From NCBI GenBank assembly GCA_018402565.1, contig JAGYIQ010000006.1, forward strand, positions 1-64,000: a stretch of DNA of 64,000 nt, in the 5' to 3' direction. The first letter of the stretch is position 1; every line of letters begins with the position of its first letter. The DNA comes from Pirellulaceae bacterium (lineage in GTDB: Bacteria > Planctomycetota > Planctomycetia > Pirellulales > Pirellulaceae). A program made the position numbers and the translations under genes. Shown here piece by piece: positions 8,544 through 21,300 of this stretch. The notes beneath the pieces were generated by a model. That model was not told the origin of the DNA, did not search any database, and was given only the letters and a program-made list of their open reading frames with translations.

Positions 8544-10229
8544 CTAGGCCTCGCAGTATCGGGTGGCGGCTTGCATGCGTTGCTGGTAGTCGGCTGCGAC
8601 AAGTTCGACAGTCGCTTTGGCAGTATTCACGACGCCGGGTACACCTGCGCCTGGGTGGGTGCCCGCCCCGACGATGTACAGACCGGGGATCGAGGAGTCT
8701 CGGTTGTGTGGTCGGAAGTATGCGCTTTGGGTCAGCTTGGGTGCCACCGAGAACGCCGAGCCCTGGTACGCATTCAGCTCGCCTTGAAAATCCACCGGCG
8801 TAAAATCTCGACGCGTCACAACGGACTCGCGGAGACCGGGTAGGTAGTCGTCTAGGGCAGCCAAGATGGCGTCGCCGTACTTCGGTCCGGCCTGGGCCCA
8901 ATCGATGTCGGCTTGGCCCAAGTGCGGGACGGGGCTAAGCACGTAGAACGCCTCGCCGCCGGGAGGGGCCAACGAGGGATCGGTCACCGTTGGCGCGTGC
9001 AAGTACAAACTGAAGTCTTCGGCCAGCGATTTGCCGTGGAAGATATCGCGGAGCAGGCCGTGGAAGCGAGGCCCGAACAGGATCGTGTGATGGGCCAGCT
9101 GCGGGAAGCGGCGTCGTGTGCCAAAGTACATCACGAACAGCGACATCGACCACTGCATCCGTTCCAAGCGTCGCTGTTGTTTCTGGGCTGCGGCGTTGTG
9201 CCGATACAAGCGAGCGTAGGTGTGATGGATGTCGGCATTGGATACCACGACATCGACATCGTGTGCCGGTCGGCCGGGTACTTGGATTCGGTGCTGGGAT
9301 GGCTGTTGTGCCAACGTGTTGGCTGGTAGCAAATCGATGGCATTGACACCGGCGTTGAGGTGCAGCTTACCTCCCAAGTCCTGGAACAACCGCACCAGTG
9401 CCTGGATCAAAGCGCCGGTCCCGCCACGGGGAAAGAACACGCCCCATTGGCGTTCGATCCAATGAATCAGCGTGTAAATCGAGCTGGTCTCGAGTGGGTT
9501 GCCACCGACCAACAGCGAGTGAAAACTGAAGGCTTGCCGCAAGTAGTCGTTCCGCAAATAGCGAGACACGGTGCGGTAGACGCTGCGGTCGGCTCGCAGC
9601 CGCATCAACTGGGGGGCGACGCGGATCATATCGGAGAACTTGAGAAACGGCACGGCCCCCAATTTGACGTAGCCTTCCTCGAAGACTCGGCGGGTGTAAT
9701 CGGCGAACGCTCGGTAGCCAGCCTCGTCGCGCGGTTCGATGCGGCGGATCTGCTCCAACAACTCCGCCTCGTTGCCCACATAATCAAATTCGGTGCCATC
9801 CGCCCAACGCAAGCGATAAAACGGGGCGACCGGCAGCATCTCCACGTAGTCGCTCATCTGGCGCCCGGCCAAGGTGAACAGTTCCTCGAGACAATGGGGA
9901 GCCGTGATCACTGTGGGGCCAGCATCAAAGACAAACCCATCTTGTTCGTAGACGTAAGCTCGACCGCCTGCCTTGTCACGTTGTTCGTAAATCGTGGTAT
10001 CGAAGCCGAGCGCTTGCAGACGGATGGCTGCTGCTAGACCGCCGAAACCGCTGCCGATGACGGCGGCCGACAACCGACCGCCGCGCGAGTCACGCCCTGC
10101 GTTGACGTCGATCCGACCAGGCGTGCGATTGGAAGCGCTTGTTGAGCCATCGTAGCTTGCTGGCGTGATCACTCGGGGGCCTCCGCGATTTTCTTGTACC
10201 TGTTTGGTGGTTATTCCCTGCTCAAGCAT
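8544..10229 (-). CDS. crtI: Phytoene desaturase (CrtI type)
   Basis: FAD-dependent desaturase that turns colourless phytoene into lycopene at the membrane. An N-terminal dinucleotide fold, VIGSGFGGLAAAIRLQALG, is followed by the acidic ERD-type residue and GGRA, and the C-terminal carotenoid-desaturase signature GLYIVGAGTHPGAGVPGV is intact. I start it at the ATG at 10227-10229, eight bases before the crtE stop, which gives 561 residues; an upstream in-frame start at 10286 would overlap crtE by 65 bases and adds a basic, unconserved stretch. The first ~55 residues before the nucleotide fold are longer than usual for CrtI and look unstructured. It sits between crtE and crtB, the expected pathway neighbours. 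The four-step (lycopene-forming) specificity is inferred from the presence of a lycopene cyclase in the operon. Confidence 0.92.
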   Translation of the reverse strand: MLEQGITTKQVQENRGGPRVITPASYDGSTSASNRTPGRIDVNAGRDSRGGRLSAAVIGSGFGGLAAAIRLQALGFDTTIYEQRDKAGGRAYVYEQDGFVFDAGPTVITAPHCLEELFTLAGRQMSDYVEMLPVAPFYRLRWADGTEFDYVGNEAELLEQIRRIEPRDEAGYRAFADYTRRVFEEGYVKLGAVPFLKFSDMIRVAPQLMRLRADRSVYRTVSRYLRNDYLRQAFSFHSLLVGGNPLETSSIYTLIHWIERQWGVFFPRGGTGALIQALVRLFQDLGGKLHLNAGVNAIDLLPANTLAQQPSQHRIQVPGRPAHDVDVVVSNADIHHTYARLYRHNAAAQKQQRRLERMQWSMSLFVMYFGTRRRFPQLAHHTILFGPRFHGLLRDIFHGKSLAEDFSLYLHAPTVTDPSLAPPGGEAFYVLSPVPHLGQADIDWAQAGPKYGDAILAALDDYLPGLRESVVTRRDFTPVDFQGELNAYQGSAFSVAPKLTQSAYFRPHNRDSSIPGLYIVGAGTHPGAGVPGVVNTAKATVELVAADYQQRMQAATRYCEA

Positions 10230-11301
10230 GGTAGGACTCCAGCGTCTCGAGTAGTTCGGCGATCTGCTGTTGAGCCTGAGCGTCAATCACGTGGCCATCG
10301 AGTGCAGCCGCGGCGGTGGTCAAGCAGTTTCGAACGGCCTTGGCAGCCGAGGCATCGGTGAGCGCGTGCAGTTCCCTGGCTAGGTCGTGGGTCCCTGCCG
10401 GCGTGTGGGTTGGCAGCTCGAGGAGTCGTTGGTAAACGGCCGCGGGCACACTCTGTGCCAACCAGGCCCAGGGCCAGGTGACGCGGCGATGCGAGAGATC
10501 GGCACTGGCGGTTTGGCCAGTTGCCGCGGCGAGCAATTCGCGGCGATCGTTTTGCATTTGTAGAGCGATCCCGACTTGTCTGCCGAAGACCGCCAAGCGA
10601 TCGCAGCAATCAGGAGTACCGCCGGCAGCGACAGCACCGAGCCAAGTGGCCAACTCGATCAGGCCACCGGTCTTCCAGGCGGTGATCTTCGCGACGAGAT
10701 CTGGTACCTCGGCGGGGGGCAGCTGGTCGATTCGCAAGGCCAAGTCCAGGGCCTGTCCCTCGTGACACTGTCTAATCACGCGAATAGATTGCTGGAACAT
10801 GAGTGCCCGCTGCGGCGGTGGGACTGGGCACAGGCCCAGTTGCTCCAAGGCAGAAAAATAGAGCCAATTTCCCACATTGATTGCCGCGGATACGCCGACT
10901 TGCCGATGCAGGGCCGTGCGTCCTCGCCGCATTTGAGCGTGGTCTTGGATATCATCCACAATCAAAGAACCGGCGTGCAGCCGTTCGATAAATTCACCAA
11001 GTGGCAGCAGGTAGGCTGCTGCGTTGTCGTGTTCGAGGGTCGTGGTGCTTAAATGGGCTCGCTCAAGAGCGGTATCGGTCCGAGTCAAGCGTGGGGCGGT
11101 GTCTGACTGGAGTAGGCAGCGGTAGCCGATTTCCACCATGTTCTGTCGGATACGCTTACCAGGTCGACGGAGGAACTCGGCGGCCGGTTGGGTGAGCACG
11201 GGTTCTAGGTAGTCCGCGGCACTGGAGAGGGGCTCGCTGCGATCGTCCGTGCGATCTTCCGTCGCACGCCTGGCTACCACCGATTGAATTTCGGAAATCA
11301 T
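10222..11301 (-). CDS. crtE: Polyprenyl diphosphate synthase (geranylgeranyl type)
   Basis: Class I trans-prenyltransferase, 359 residues, expected to build C20 geranylgeranyl diphosphate for CrtB. The first Asp-rich motif, VDDIQD (D116, D117, D120), with the following RRG is intact, and the FARM-side helix pattern matches the family. The second motif, normally DDxxD, reads NDRRE at 251-255, so the first Asp is Asn and the last Glu. NDxx(D/E) versions exist in some prenyl synthases, so activity is plausible but should be tested. The later TWP segment corresponds to the family's TLP. The start codon overlaps the crtY stop by four bases (ATGA at 11298-11301), so it is translationally coupled. 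Confidence 0.85.
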   Translation of the reverse strand: MISEIQSVVARRATEDRTDDRSEPLSSAADYLEPVLTQPAAEFLRRPGKRIRQNMVEIGYRCLLQSDTAPRLTRTDTALERAHLSTTTLEHDNAAAYLLPLGEFIERLHAGSLIVDDIQDHAQMRRGRTALHRQVGVSAAINVGNWLYFSALEQLGLCPVPPPQRALMFQQSIRVIRQCHEGQALDLALRIDQLPPAEVPDLVAKITAWKTGGLIELATWLGAVAAGGTPDCCDRLAVFGRQVGIALQMQNDRRELLAAATGQTASADLSHRRVTWPWAWLAQSVPAAVYQRLLELPTHTPAGTHDLARELHALTDASAAKAVRNCLTTAAAALDGHVIDAQAQQQIAELLETLESYHA

Positions 11302-12458
11302 AGCGACTCCTGGAACGAGCGAAGGAAGCGTCGAAAGTGGAGCGGGCGTGGCGGTCTGCCGAGCAAGACCCGCAGGGCGTCTAACTGCGAAAAGTCATGG
11401 GCGTAAAACCGACCAATTACGGATTCTGGCAGAGATTGATAGAATCGTCGAAATATCTGCTGGCGGGCGTTGGGGGGAACCAAGCGAAACAGCAAGCGAT
11501 TGAGCAGTCGTCCGAATCGGCTCCGCCATTGATGTCGCCGTCGTAACTGGGTTAGTTCGCGTTCGGCCTGGGAGGGCGGAACTTGGGCGACTTGGTCTGC
11601 CAACTCAACCGCCAAGGGCAAAGAGTAGCCGGTGGCGACATGAAACCAACCGCCTCGATAGCCGGCTGCCAAAGCCGTGGCACTCGGGCGACGCGGTGCG
11701 GCAAAGGGCATCGGCAGGCAACCGTGCTCCGTCCGAGTGACCGTGAAATCGCGATGCCCATGTTCTTGTAGGTACGCGGTTAGCGATGCGGCACTGAGGA
11801 TCGGGTCGACCGCGGCGGAGTCGGAGAAATAGGTATCCTGCAACAGCAGCCGCTGGGGCTCAAACGGCAATACGTAAATGAAACGAAAGCCATCGGTTTG
11901 ATCCACTGGCACGTCCATGATGATTGGGCTGTCGCAGTGCCACGGACGGTGTAGTTGCACTTCCCAGCCAAAGAATTTTTGAAAGCCCAGGCCCGTATCG
12001 GCCATCGTTGGTTGCGGGCCGCGGCAATCGATCACGCAGTGGGCTGAAATGGATTCGTCGGAGTCCAGCTGCACGTGATGCCGGTGTAGATGTTTGACGT
12101 CGGCGTTCATGGTCAATTGCAGGTGCGCGTCTGAGGCTGCGGCCAGGTCGGCGATAAAGCGGCGAAATTGGTTGGCTTCGATCGAGTTGTAGCCAAGCTT
12201 GACCACGCGATGGTAGTCACCAAACCGCACGCGGTAGCTGGGCCATTGGTGGTGTGGCAGCTGGGAGAACCAGTTACGAAATTCCGGGCGAACGTCGGTC
12301 GAATGAAACGACCAGGTGTGATTGCCTGCCAATTGGGCGGTCCGTTCCAAGATTCGCACGCGGGCGTGCGGTTGGTAATGGCGTAGGGCGGTCGCCAGTA
12401 GGCCCGACTGTAGGCCGCCACCGACCAAGCAATAGTCGCAGTCGAACAAGGCAGTCAT
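11298..12458 (-). CDS. crtY: Lycopene beta-cyclase
   Basis: 386 residues. FAD-dependent cyclase that closes both ends of lycopene to beta-carotene. The N-terminus has the dinucleotide-binding pattern CDYCLVGGGLQSGLLA, an ERT acid residue at the end of the second strand and the CrtY-typical GNHTWSFH near residue 45. Further matches are FFGWEVQLHRPW, an MDVPVDQ segment and GYRGGWFHVATGYSLP towards the C-terminus. The frame remains open far upstream (to 13607), but the extra part is antisense-free shadow of the blh gene in another frame and is rejected; the ATG at 12456-12458 overlaps the blh stop by four bases (ATGA). Coupled to blh upstream and crtE downstream, it supplies the substrate for Blh. 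Confidence 0.92.
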   Translation of the reverse strand: MTALFDCDYCLVGGGLQSGLLATALRHYQPHARVRILERTAQLAGNHTWSFHSTDVRPEFRNWFSQLPHHQWPSYRVRFGDYHRVVKLGYNSIEANQFRRFIADLAAASDAHLQLTMNADVKHLHRHHVQLDSDESISAHCVIDCRGPQPTMADTGLGFQKFFGWEVQLHRPWHCDSPIIMDVPVDQTDGFRFIYVLPFEPQRLLLQDTYFSDSAAVDPILSAASLTAYLQEHGHRDFTVTRTEHGCLPMPFAAPRRPSATALAAGYRGGWFHVATGYSLPLAVELADQVAQVPPSQAERELTQLRRRHQWRSRFGRLLNRLLFRLVPPNARQQIFRRFYQSLPESVIGRFYAHDFSQLDALRVLLGRPPRPLHFRRFLRSFQESL

Positions 12459-13516
12459 GTGGCATGGCTCCACTGGGATGGGGACGCCGCCGAGGTGGTG
12501 CTGTGTGGACCGGGTTCTGCGGTCGCAGGACTGGTGAGGGTGTTGACGACATGCAGCAGCAGATGTGGGATCGCCACGGCACTCAAGCCAATGAAGGAGA
12601 CGCGGATCATGCTGTCCCACCAGCTGAGTTGATTGGAGTAGAACCCAAAGCCCAACAAAAATAGCGAGATTGCCGCCAAGGATATTGGCAACAGATCGCG
12701 GAGGAAGCCTAAGGTCGTTTGACCGCTGGTGCGATACAACTGCCGCAGACCTCGCACGGAATGCCAACCGCAGAAGTAGACGGTGAAAGCCAGTAATGGA
12801 TCGGCGACTGCGAACAATAGGCCGAAAGCCAGCACGCGACAGCTCCGTGTGACCTGCAGTCGAGTTATCGGAGCGGGTGGCAAAGTGGTGTGGTTGGCAG
12901 CCGCCTGTTGCTGGTTTGTTGTTGTTTTTAGCGGTAGCTGTTGGGTGGGTGCGGTTTGTGGCGGCCAGTCGAGCAACAGGATGAGCAGGCCAATCGCCCA
13001 GATCGGCCAGCTGTGGCCCCACAGCATGACCACCGTTTCGGCCAGTCCCGCGTGGTGACTGGGCATGGTCGTTTGCAACAGCGATGTGACCGCCATGGCT
13101 TGAAACAGGCAGGGCACCCAAATGATCATGGCCCCTTGGGAGAATCGAGCGAACGATTGCCAGGGGTTGGCGGGTGGAGCGTCGTCTTCTTCCAGGCCGA
13201 AATGCCAGGCGGAGAGGAGGAAGAACAACATGACGGTCAGGCCGGGCCAGAGGTACCAACCAGCGAGTACGGCTGCGGACAGTAACAAGTAGAGTGTGAT
13301 AAACAGCGAGAGCGGGGCGGGCCATCCCCAGCGTTGGAGCAAGCGAGTGCCGACCCGATGATCGAGGCCGCCGTGGGGAAGTCCGATGAACAAAATTCCA
13401 ACAAAACCGGCCAGAATCACGAGCGCTGGGTCCAGCGTTAGTCCGAACAGGCAGCCGATCGCCAAGGCGAGACTGACGGCCGTCAGGCTGGCGGAATGCA
13501 ACTGCGTGTAAACCAT
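12455..13516 (-). CDS. blh: Brp/Blh-family beta-carotene 15,15'-dioxygenase
   Basis: Polytopic membrane protein of 353 residues that would cleave beta-carotene into two retinals. Family landmarks are LPHGGLDH (H48, H53), SAWHFG (H105), CGWHSVRG (H252) and IPHLLLH (H318, H322), spaced along about eight hydrophobic segments. A hydrophilic, Gln/Thr/Pro-rich loop at about 185-215 interrupts the helices. In characterised Blh proteins the HSxxH pair supplies two of four proposed iron ligands; here the second His is Gly256, which is odd. I start at the ATG at 13514-13516 just before the hydrophobic part; another in-frame start lies at 13582. It is the second gene of the operon, 165 bp after the rhodopsin stop, and overlaps crtY by four bases. 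Confidence 0.88.
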   Translation of the reverse strand: MVYTQLHSASLTAVSLALAIGCLFGLTLDPALVILAGFVGILFIGLPHGGLDHRVGTRLLQRWGWPAPLSLFITLYLLLSAAVLAGWYLWPGLTVMLFFLLSAWHFGLEEDDAPPANPWQSFARFSQGAMIIWVPCLFQAMAVTSLLQTTMPSHHAGLAETVVMLWGHSWPIWAIGLLILLLDWPPQTAPTQQLPLKTTTNQQQAAANHTTLPPAPITRLQVTRSCRVLAFGLLFAVADPLLAFTVYFCGWHSVRGLRQLYRTSGQTTLGFLRDLLPISLAAISLFLLGFGFYSNQLSWWDSMIRVSFIGLSAVAIPHLLLHVVNTLTSPATAEPGPHSTTSAASPSQWSHAT

Positions 13517-13681
13517 GGCGTGGCGCCGAGTGAAAGTGAGGCGAATCGCGAGTCGGTGTGACTGGCGTGAAGACCGCAGCAAATGTGTGTGGCGTTACAA
13601 ACACCAACAGCGAGCACGCGACCGGCGTGGGAGCCGGTCACGTGGTCACCGAGGGGGTGTTTATCGCGATGCAGTGGCGAC

Positions 13682-14542
13682 TTAGGCCGTTGCCACAATC
13701 GGAGTTGGGACATCTTCCAGGCCGATGCCCTTCTTGGAGTCCTCGTAGGTCTTGGCTCGGGCGATGAAGTAAATCAACACGCCGAAGCCTGCCTTGGCGG
13801 TCATGTCAGCGATCGCGTAGCCGACTTGCAGGCCGACCAGGCCGGACGGATCACCACCGCTACCTGCCGCTGCCTCGAGGGCGCCCGGGGTGCTGCCCAA
13901 CGCATAGGCGATTGGGTAGACCATCCACGTGACCAGAATCACGACGCGAGCCAAGCTGATGAGTCCTCGTGCGGCTTCAGGTTGCGTCTCGAGTGACTGA
14001 GTCAATTCGACCCACAGGACGTAGAGGATGTAGACGAAGGGGATGCACGACAGACCGAACCAAACCCAACGCATCGTGATGCCGGCCGGGTCCTGGATAA
14101 CCTCGCCGGGGTACCCTAACGCAATCATCAGTGCGGCGGCTATTACCAGGCGCGTCAGCAGCGAGGTGGCTCGGCTTTGGGCCAATCGCATGACGACCAC
14201 CAGTTCCACCATGAGCAGCGGCACGGTCAGGATCCAGTCGGCGTAGCGATAGAAGTCGTTGAAAGCCGCGCCGGTTCCAACGTACTTTGTTCCGTCGCTC
14301 AGTTGGTAGGCGTCCTGCCAGCTGTGCCGGATCATGAAGTAGTGGTAGCAGGCGATGGCGACTACGATCCCTGAAACCATCAAGGCCGGCCGATACGCGA
14401 CGCCGACGGTCGAGCGTCCCATAAAGAAAAACAGTGCCGCGGCGCCCATCGTCGCCACGGTCATCGAAAAAATGTTGTCCACCAGGTTGTACTGGAAGAC
14501 AGACAACTCGGGCATTGCCCCTAATAAAGCCAACGAACCCAT
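13682..14542 (-). CDS. Proteorhodopsin-like light-driven proton pump
   Basis: Seven-helix microbial rhodopsin of 286 residues. Helix C reads RYADWILTVPLLMVEL, placing Asp102, Thr106 and Glu113 at the acceptor, Thr and donor positions of proton-pumping proteorhodopsins; Leu110 at the tuning site predicts green rather than blue absorption. His67 in helix B matches the His that partners the acceptor. Helix G has D246-M-T-A-K250, the Schiff-base lysine. In helix E the pattern RWVWFGLS puts Phe162 where xanthorhodopsin has the Gly that admits a carotenoid antenna, so no antenna is expected. The start was chosen from a GGAGGG site at 14551-14556, eight bases before the ATG; an upstream frame to 14701 is rejected. 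It is the promoter-proximal gene of the retinal operon. Confidence 0.95.
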   Translation of the reverse strand: MGSLALLGAMPELSVFQYNLVDNIFSMTVATMGAAALFFFMGRSTVGVAYRPALMVSGIVVAIACYHYFMIRHSWQDAYQLSDGTKYVGTGAAFNDFYRYADWILTVPLLMVELVVVMRLAQSRATSLLTRLVIAAALMIALGYPGEVIQDPAGITMRWVWFGLSCIPFVYILYVLWVELTQSLETQPEAARGLISLARVVILVTWMVYPIAYALGSTPGALEAAAGSGGDPSGLVGLQVGYAIADMTAKAGFGVLIYFIARAKTYEDSKKGIGLEDVPTPIVATA

Positions 14543-14550
14543 AACCCAAT

Positions 14551-14556
14551 CCCTCC
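14551..14556 (-). promoter_or_regulatory. Shine-Dalgarno site of the rhodopsin gene
   Basis: GGAGGG on the minus strand, eight bases before the ATG at 14540-14542. It decides the start in favour of residue MGSLALLG over an in-frame start 159 bases upstream. Confidence 0.8.
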
Positions 14557-14769
14557 AAAAGCGTTCCGTGTGGTTCTTGCACCAAGCCGAGCGAACGTTG
14601 CTCAGCCTGCCTTTGCCACCGATCAAAGGCGCGATTGTTAACCTTAGTTTGTCACCGTTGACGAGGCTGGGGTGGTGGACGAGGCGTCCGGGACCCGCCA
14701 ATCAGCGAGTGTGAGAGGGAGCAAATGTCGGCGTGTGGTCAAGACGTTTTGATCGAGCAAAAATGTTGG

Positions 14770-14783
14770 TTAACTACTGTTAA
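14770..14783. promoter_or_regulatory. Inverted repeat upstream of the rhodopsin operon
   Basis: TTAAC-TACT-GTTAA, a five-base inverted repeat with a four-base spacer, 228 bp upstream of the rhodopsin start in an AT-rich stretch (14735-14825) that is the best candidate promoter region of the operon. It could be a regulator site; there is no second copy, and I cannot name the regulator. Confidence 0.25.
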
Positions 14784-14829
14784 GCATCCTGATTTCAGTG
14801 ATTTAAGATACATTTTTTTGTAAAAGGGA

Positions 14830-18260
<3,431 letters not shown>

Positions 18261-18391
18261 GAGCCATGGATGGGACGCTCAATACAGGCGCTGGATTGTA
18301 CATGGCGTAGCCGCGCAACAACGCCAGCGGTTTGTGTTAGAATTGGTCCGTGTGGAGGGCGATTCTTGGGGCTCTGACAGGGAGCGAACCG

Positions 18392-21300
18392 ATGTTAGGT
18401 AGGTTGACGAGCGAGTCATGTGGTTTGGCGGTGCGTGGTTTGGCGTTGCTTGGCTTAGCGTTGGTGTGGCTGGTCGGGCTGCTAGTGCTGCCGACCGTGT
18501 CGCTGGTGAAAGCTTCGACGCTAAAACTCCCGGTCGCTGGAGGTTCCTGGCAGGAGCCTGCGACGTTGGCGGTGCCCGGGAGCTCGGAGGCCCATCAGGT
18601 CTATTGGTTGCGGTGTTGGGTCAAGGTCCACGACAATTTCTTTACGCCCCACGAACGCAACCTGTTCGAAGAATCGGTCGGGATCCATGTCAAAGGGTTT
18701 GTGGGAGCGCACGAGCTGTGGGTCAACGGCCAGAAGATCGGTGTGGCGGGGCGTTCCCGCCCGCCTATGAGCCGGCCGAGAGTGATTTGATCCGACACAA
18801 AGTACCGGCGGGCACTTTGGTACCAGGCCAATGGAACGAGGTGGCGTTTCGCGTTTATCAGTCTGGGCCGCGCGATGGCTTTCAAGTCGCGCCGTTCATT
18901 ATGAACTACTTCTACGAATGCGTGCTGGAGGGCGATTGGGAGTTCTGGTCGGCGGACGCTTTGGTGCCTGGTCCGGCTTTAGCGCAGCAGCCTGTTAGGT
19001 CGGCCTTTCAGCAGTTCCGGGATTCGCAAGAGGTGTTGGGTCGAGCGGAGCAGGTGCCGGGCCCGAGTCTACCTCCCGGTGAAGCAGCCGCAGCGATCGA
19101 TACGGTCGAGGGCTTGAGTGCCGAGTTGCTGTTGCACGAGCCCGTGGTCGCTCAGCCGTTTCAGTTCAGCTTCGACGAGCGAGGCCGGCTGTGGGTCGCT
19201 CAATGTCGTCAATACCCTTATCCGGCTGGTTTGAAGATGTTGAGTCGAGATCGCTACTATCGTTCGCATTACGATAAAGTCCCCCCTGCCCCGCCGCACC
19301 ACGATCCGGGCGCGGACTTGATCTCAATTCATGAGGACACGAACGGCGATGGGCAATTCGACACCCACAAGGTTTTTGTCTCGGGGTTGAACCTGGCGAA
19401 CTCCGTGGTCAAAGGCGACGGCGGTGTGTGGGTGATGCACACGCCCTACTTGCTGTTCTATCCCGATGCCGACGGCGACGATGTGCCAGACGGTCCGCCG
19501 GAGGTGCACTTGAGTGGCTTTGGCTTGGAGGATACACACGCCATGGCCAACGGCTTGGTGTGGGGGCCAGACGGTTGGCTCTACGGTTGTCAAGGCAGTT
19601 CGACGTCGTGTCGCGTCGTACGGCCAGGGGTGGATCCCGCGGATGCGGCCGGTGTGTACTTCGAGGGCTGCATGGTGTGGCGCTACGAGCCGCGGACCAA
19701 AGCCTTTGAGCTCTTTGCCGAGGGTGGCGGGAACACCTTTGGATTGGAGTTTGATGCGCAGGGTCGATTGTATTCGGGGCACAATGGCGCGGAGACTCGT
19801 GGGTGGCACTTTGTGCAAGGCGGATTCTACTTGATGCAACATGCGGATCCTGGCAAATTTGGCCCGCCGCGGAATCCCTATGCGTTTGGTGACCTGCCAA
19901 TGATGGCCGCTTCGCATCCAGTCGTGCGTTTCAGTCACTTTGGGGCGTTTGTCGATGGAGCCGCCCTGCCCTCCTCGGCGGCTGGCCAGTTGTGGGTGTT
20001 GGACCCGTTGCACAATGAAGTGATCGCCGTGGATCGTCAGCGACGCGGGGCGACGTTCTTGACGTCGGATCGTGGGGTGGTGGTCAAGAGTCGCGACGAA
20101 GCGTTTCGGCCTGTGTATGTGGCCAATGCGCCTGACGGTTCGCTGTACGTGGCCGACATGTACGAGTATTACATTGCCCACGGCCAGCACTATCAGAATC
20201 AAATCGACACGACCACCGGTCGGATCTACCGCTTGAAGGGCTCGGGGTTGGCGTTGGAGACGGACGTCAACGCGGCCGCCAAGTCGGTCGCGGAACTGGA
20301 GGTGTGGTTGAGTCATCCTAACAAGTGGCAGCGCTGGATGGCCAGTCGCGAGTTGGGGCGACGCGGGGACTTGGCCGGTTTGGCGGGACGCTTTAACGAG
20401 TTACCATCGGTGGCGGCCTTGCACGCATTGTGGGCGGTGTATCAAGGTCAGGCGATGACGGAGGCGATGTGGTCTCAAGCGTTGACGCATGAGGACGCGG
20501 TGGTTCGACTTTGGGCGGTCCGGTTGTTGGGGGATTGTTATGGCGTGCAGCGGAATTTGGGCTTGCCGCCAGTGGACGGGCCGGGTCGTGTGGCAGAGTC
20601 GATTCCGGCGAGTTTGTGGGACGTGCTGCGGGAGCAGGTCGAGCGGGAGTCGGACGTGGAGGTGCGGTCGCAGATGGCCGCGACGGCTCGGCGTTTGACT
20701 TTCGAGCAGGGCTTGGCGATCGTCGATCGATTGTTGGAGCGGGCGGACGACGTGGACGATCCGTTCGTGCCGCTGCTGTGTTGGTGGGTATTCGAAGCGC
20801 ACTTGCCGGCGGAGGCTGAAGGGGTGATGGGGTACTTTAGCGTGGCGGAGAGACGCGCGCGGCCGATGGTCCTGCGGCAGGTCTTACCACGATTGGCTCG
20901 GCGGTTTGCCATCGAGGGGAAACGCGTGGAATTGCTGAGGGTGGCGGCGTTGTTGCGTTGGGCGGTGGAGTCGGAGGCGGAGTCGGAACGGCAGGTGGCG
21001 GCGGTGATGGAAGGTTTCGAGGAGGCTTATCGGGGGCGAGCAATGACGGCGTTGCCGGACGAATTGCTGCAAGTGTTGGCGGAAGCAGGGGGCGGATCGC
21101 TGCTGTTTCGCATGCGGCAAGGTCAGGCGGACGCGTTTGACTTGGCGTTGGAGCGGATTGAGGATGGGGCGGAGGAGCTGGGGGAGCGGTTGAATTTGCT
21201 CCGTGGCTTTGGGGAGTTGGATTATCCGGCGGCGGTACCGCGATTGCTGGGGTTGCTAACGAGTGACACGACGCCGGCGATAAGACGAGCGGTTCTGGCC

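Noticed and set aside
12459..13607. Upstream extension of the crtY frame to 13607 (769 codons)
   Set aside because: The extension overlaps blh in another frame and has Arg/Pro/His-rich composition without CrtY similarity; the ATG at 12458 overlaps the blh stop as expected in this operon.
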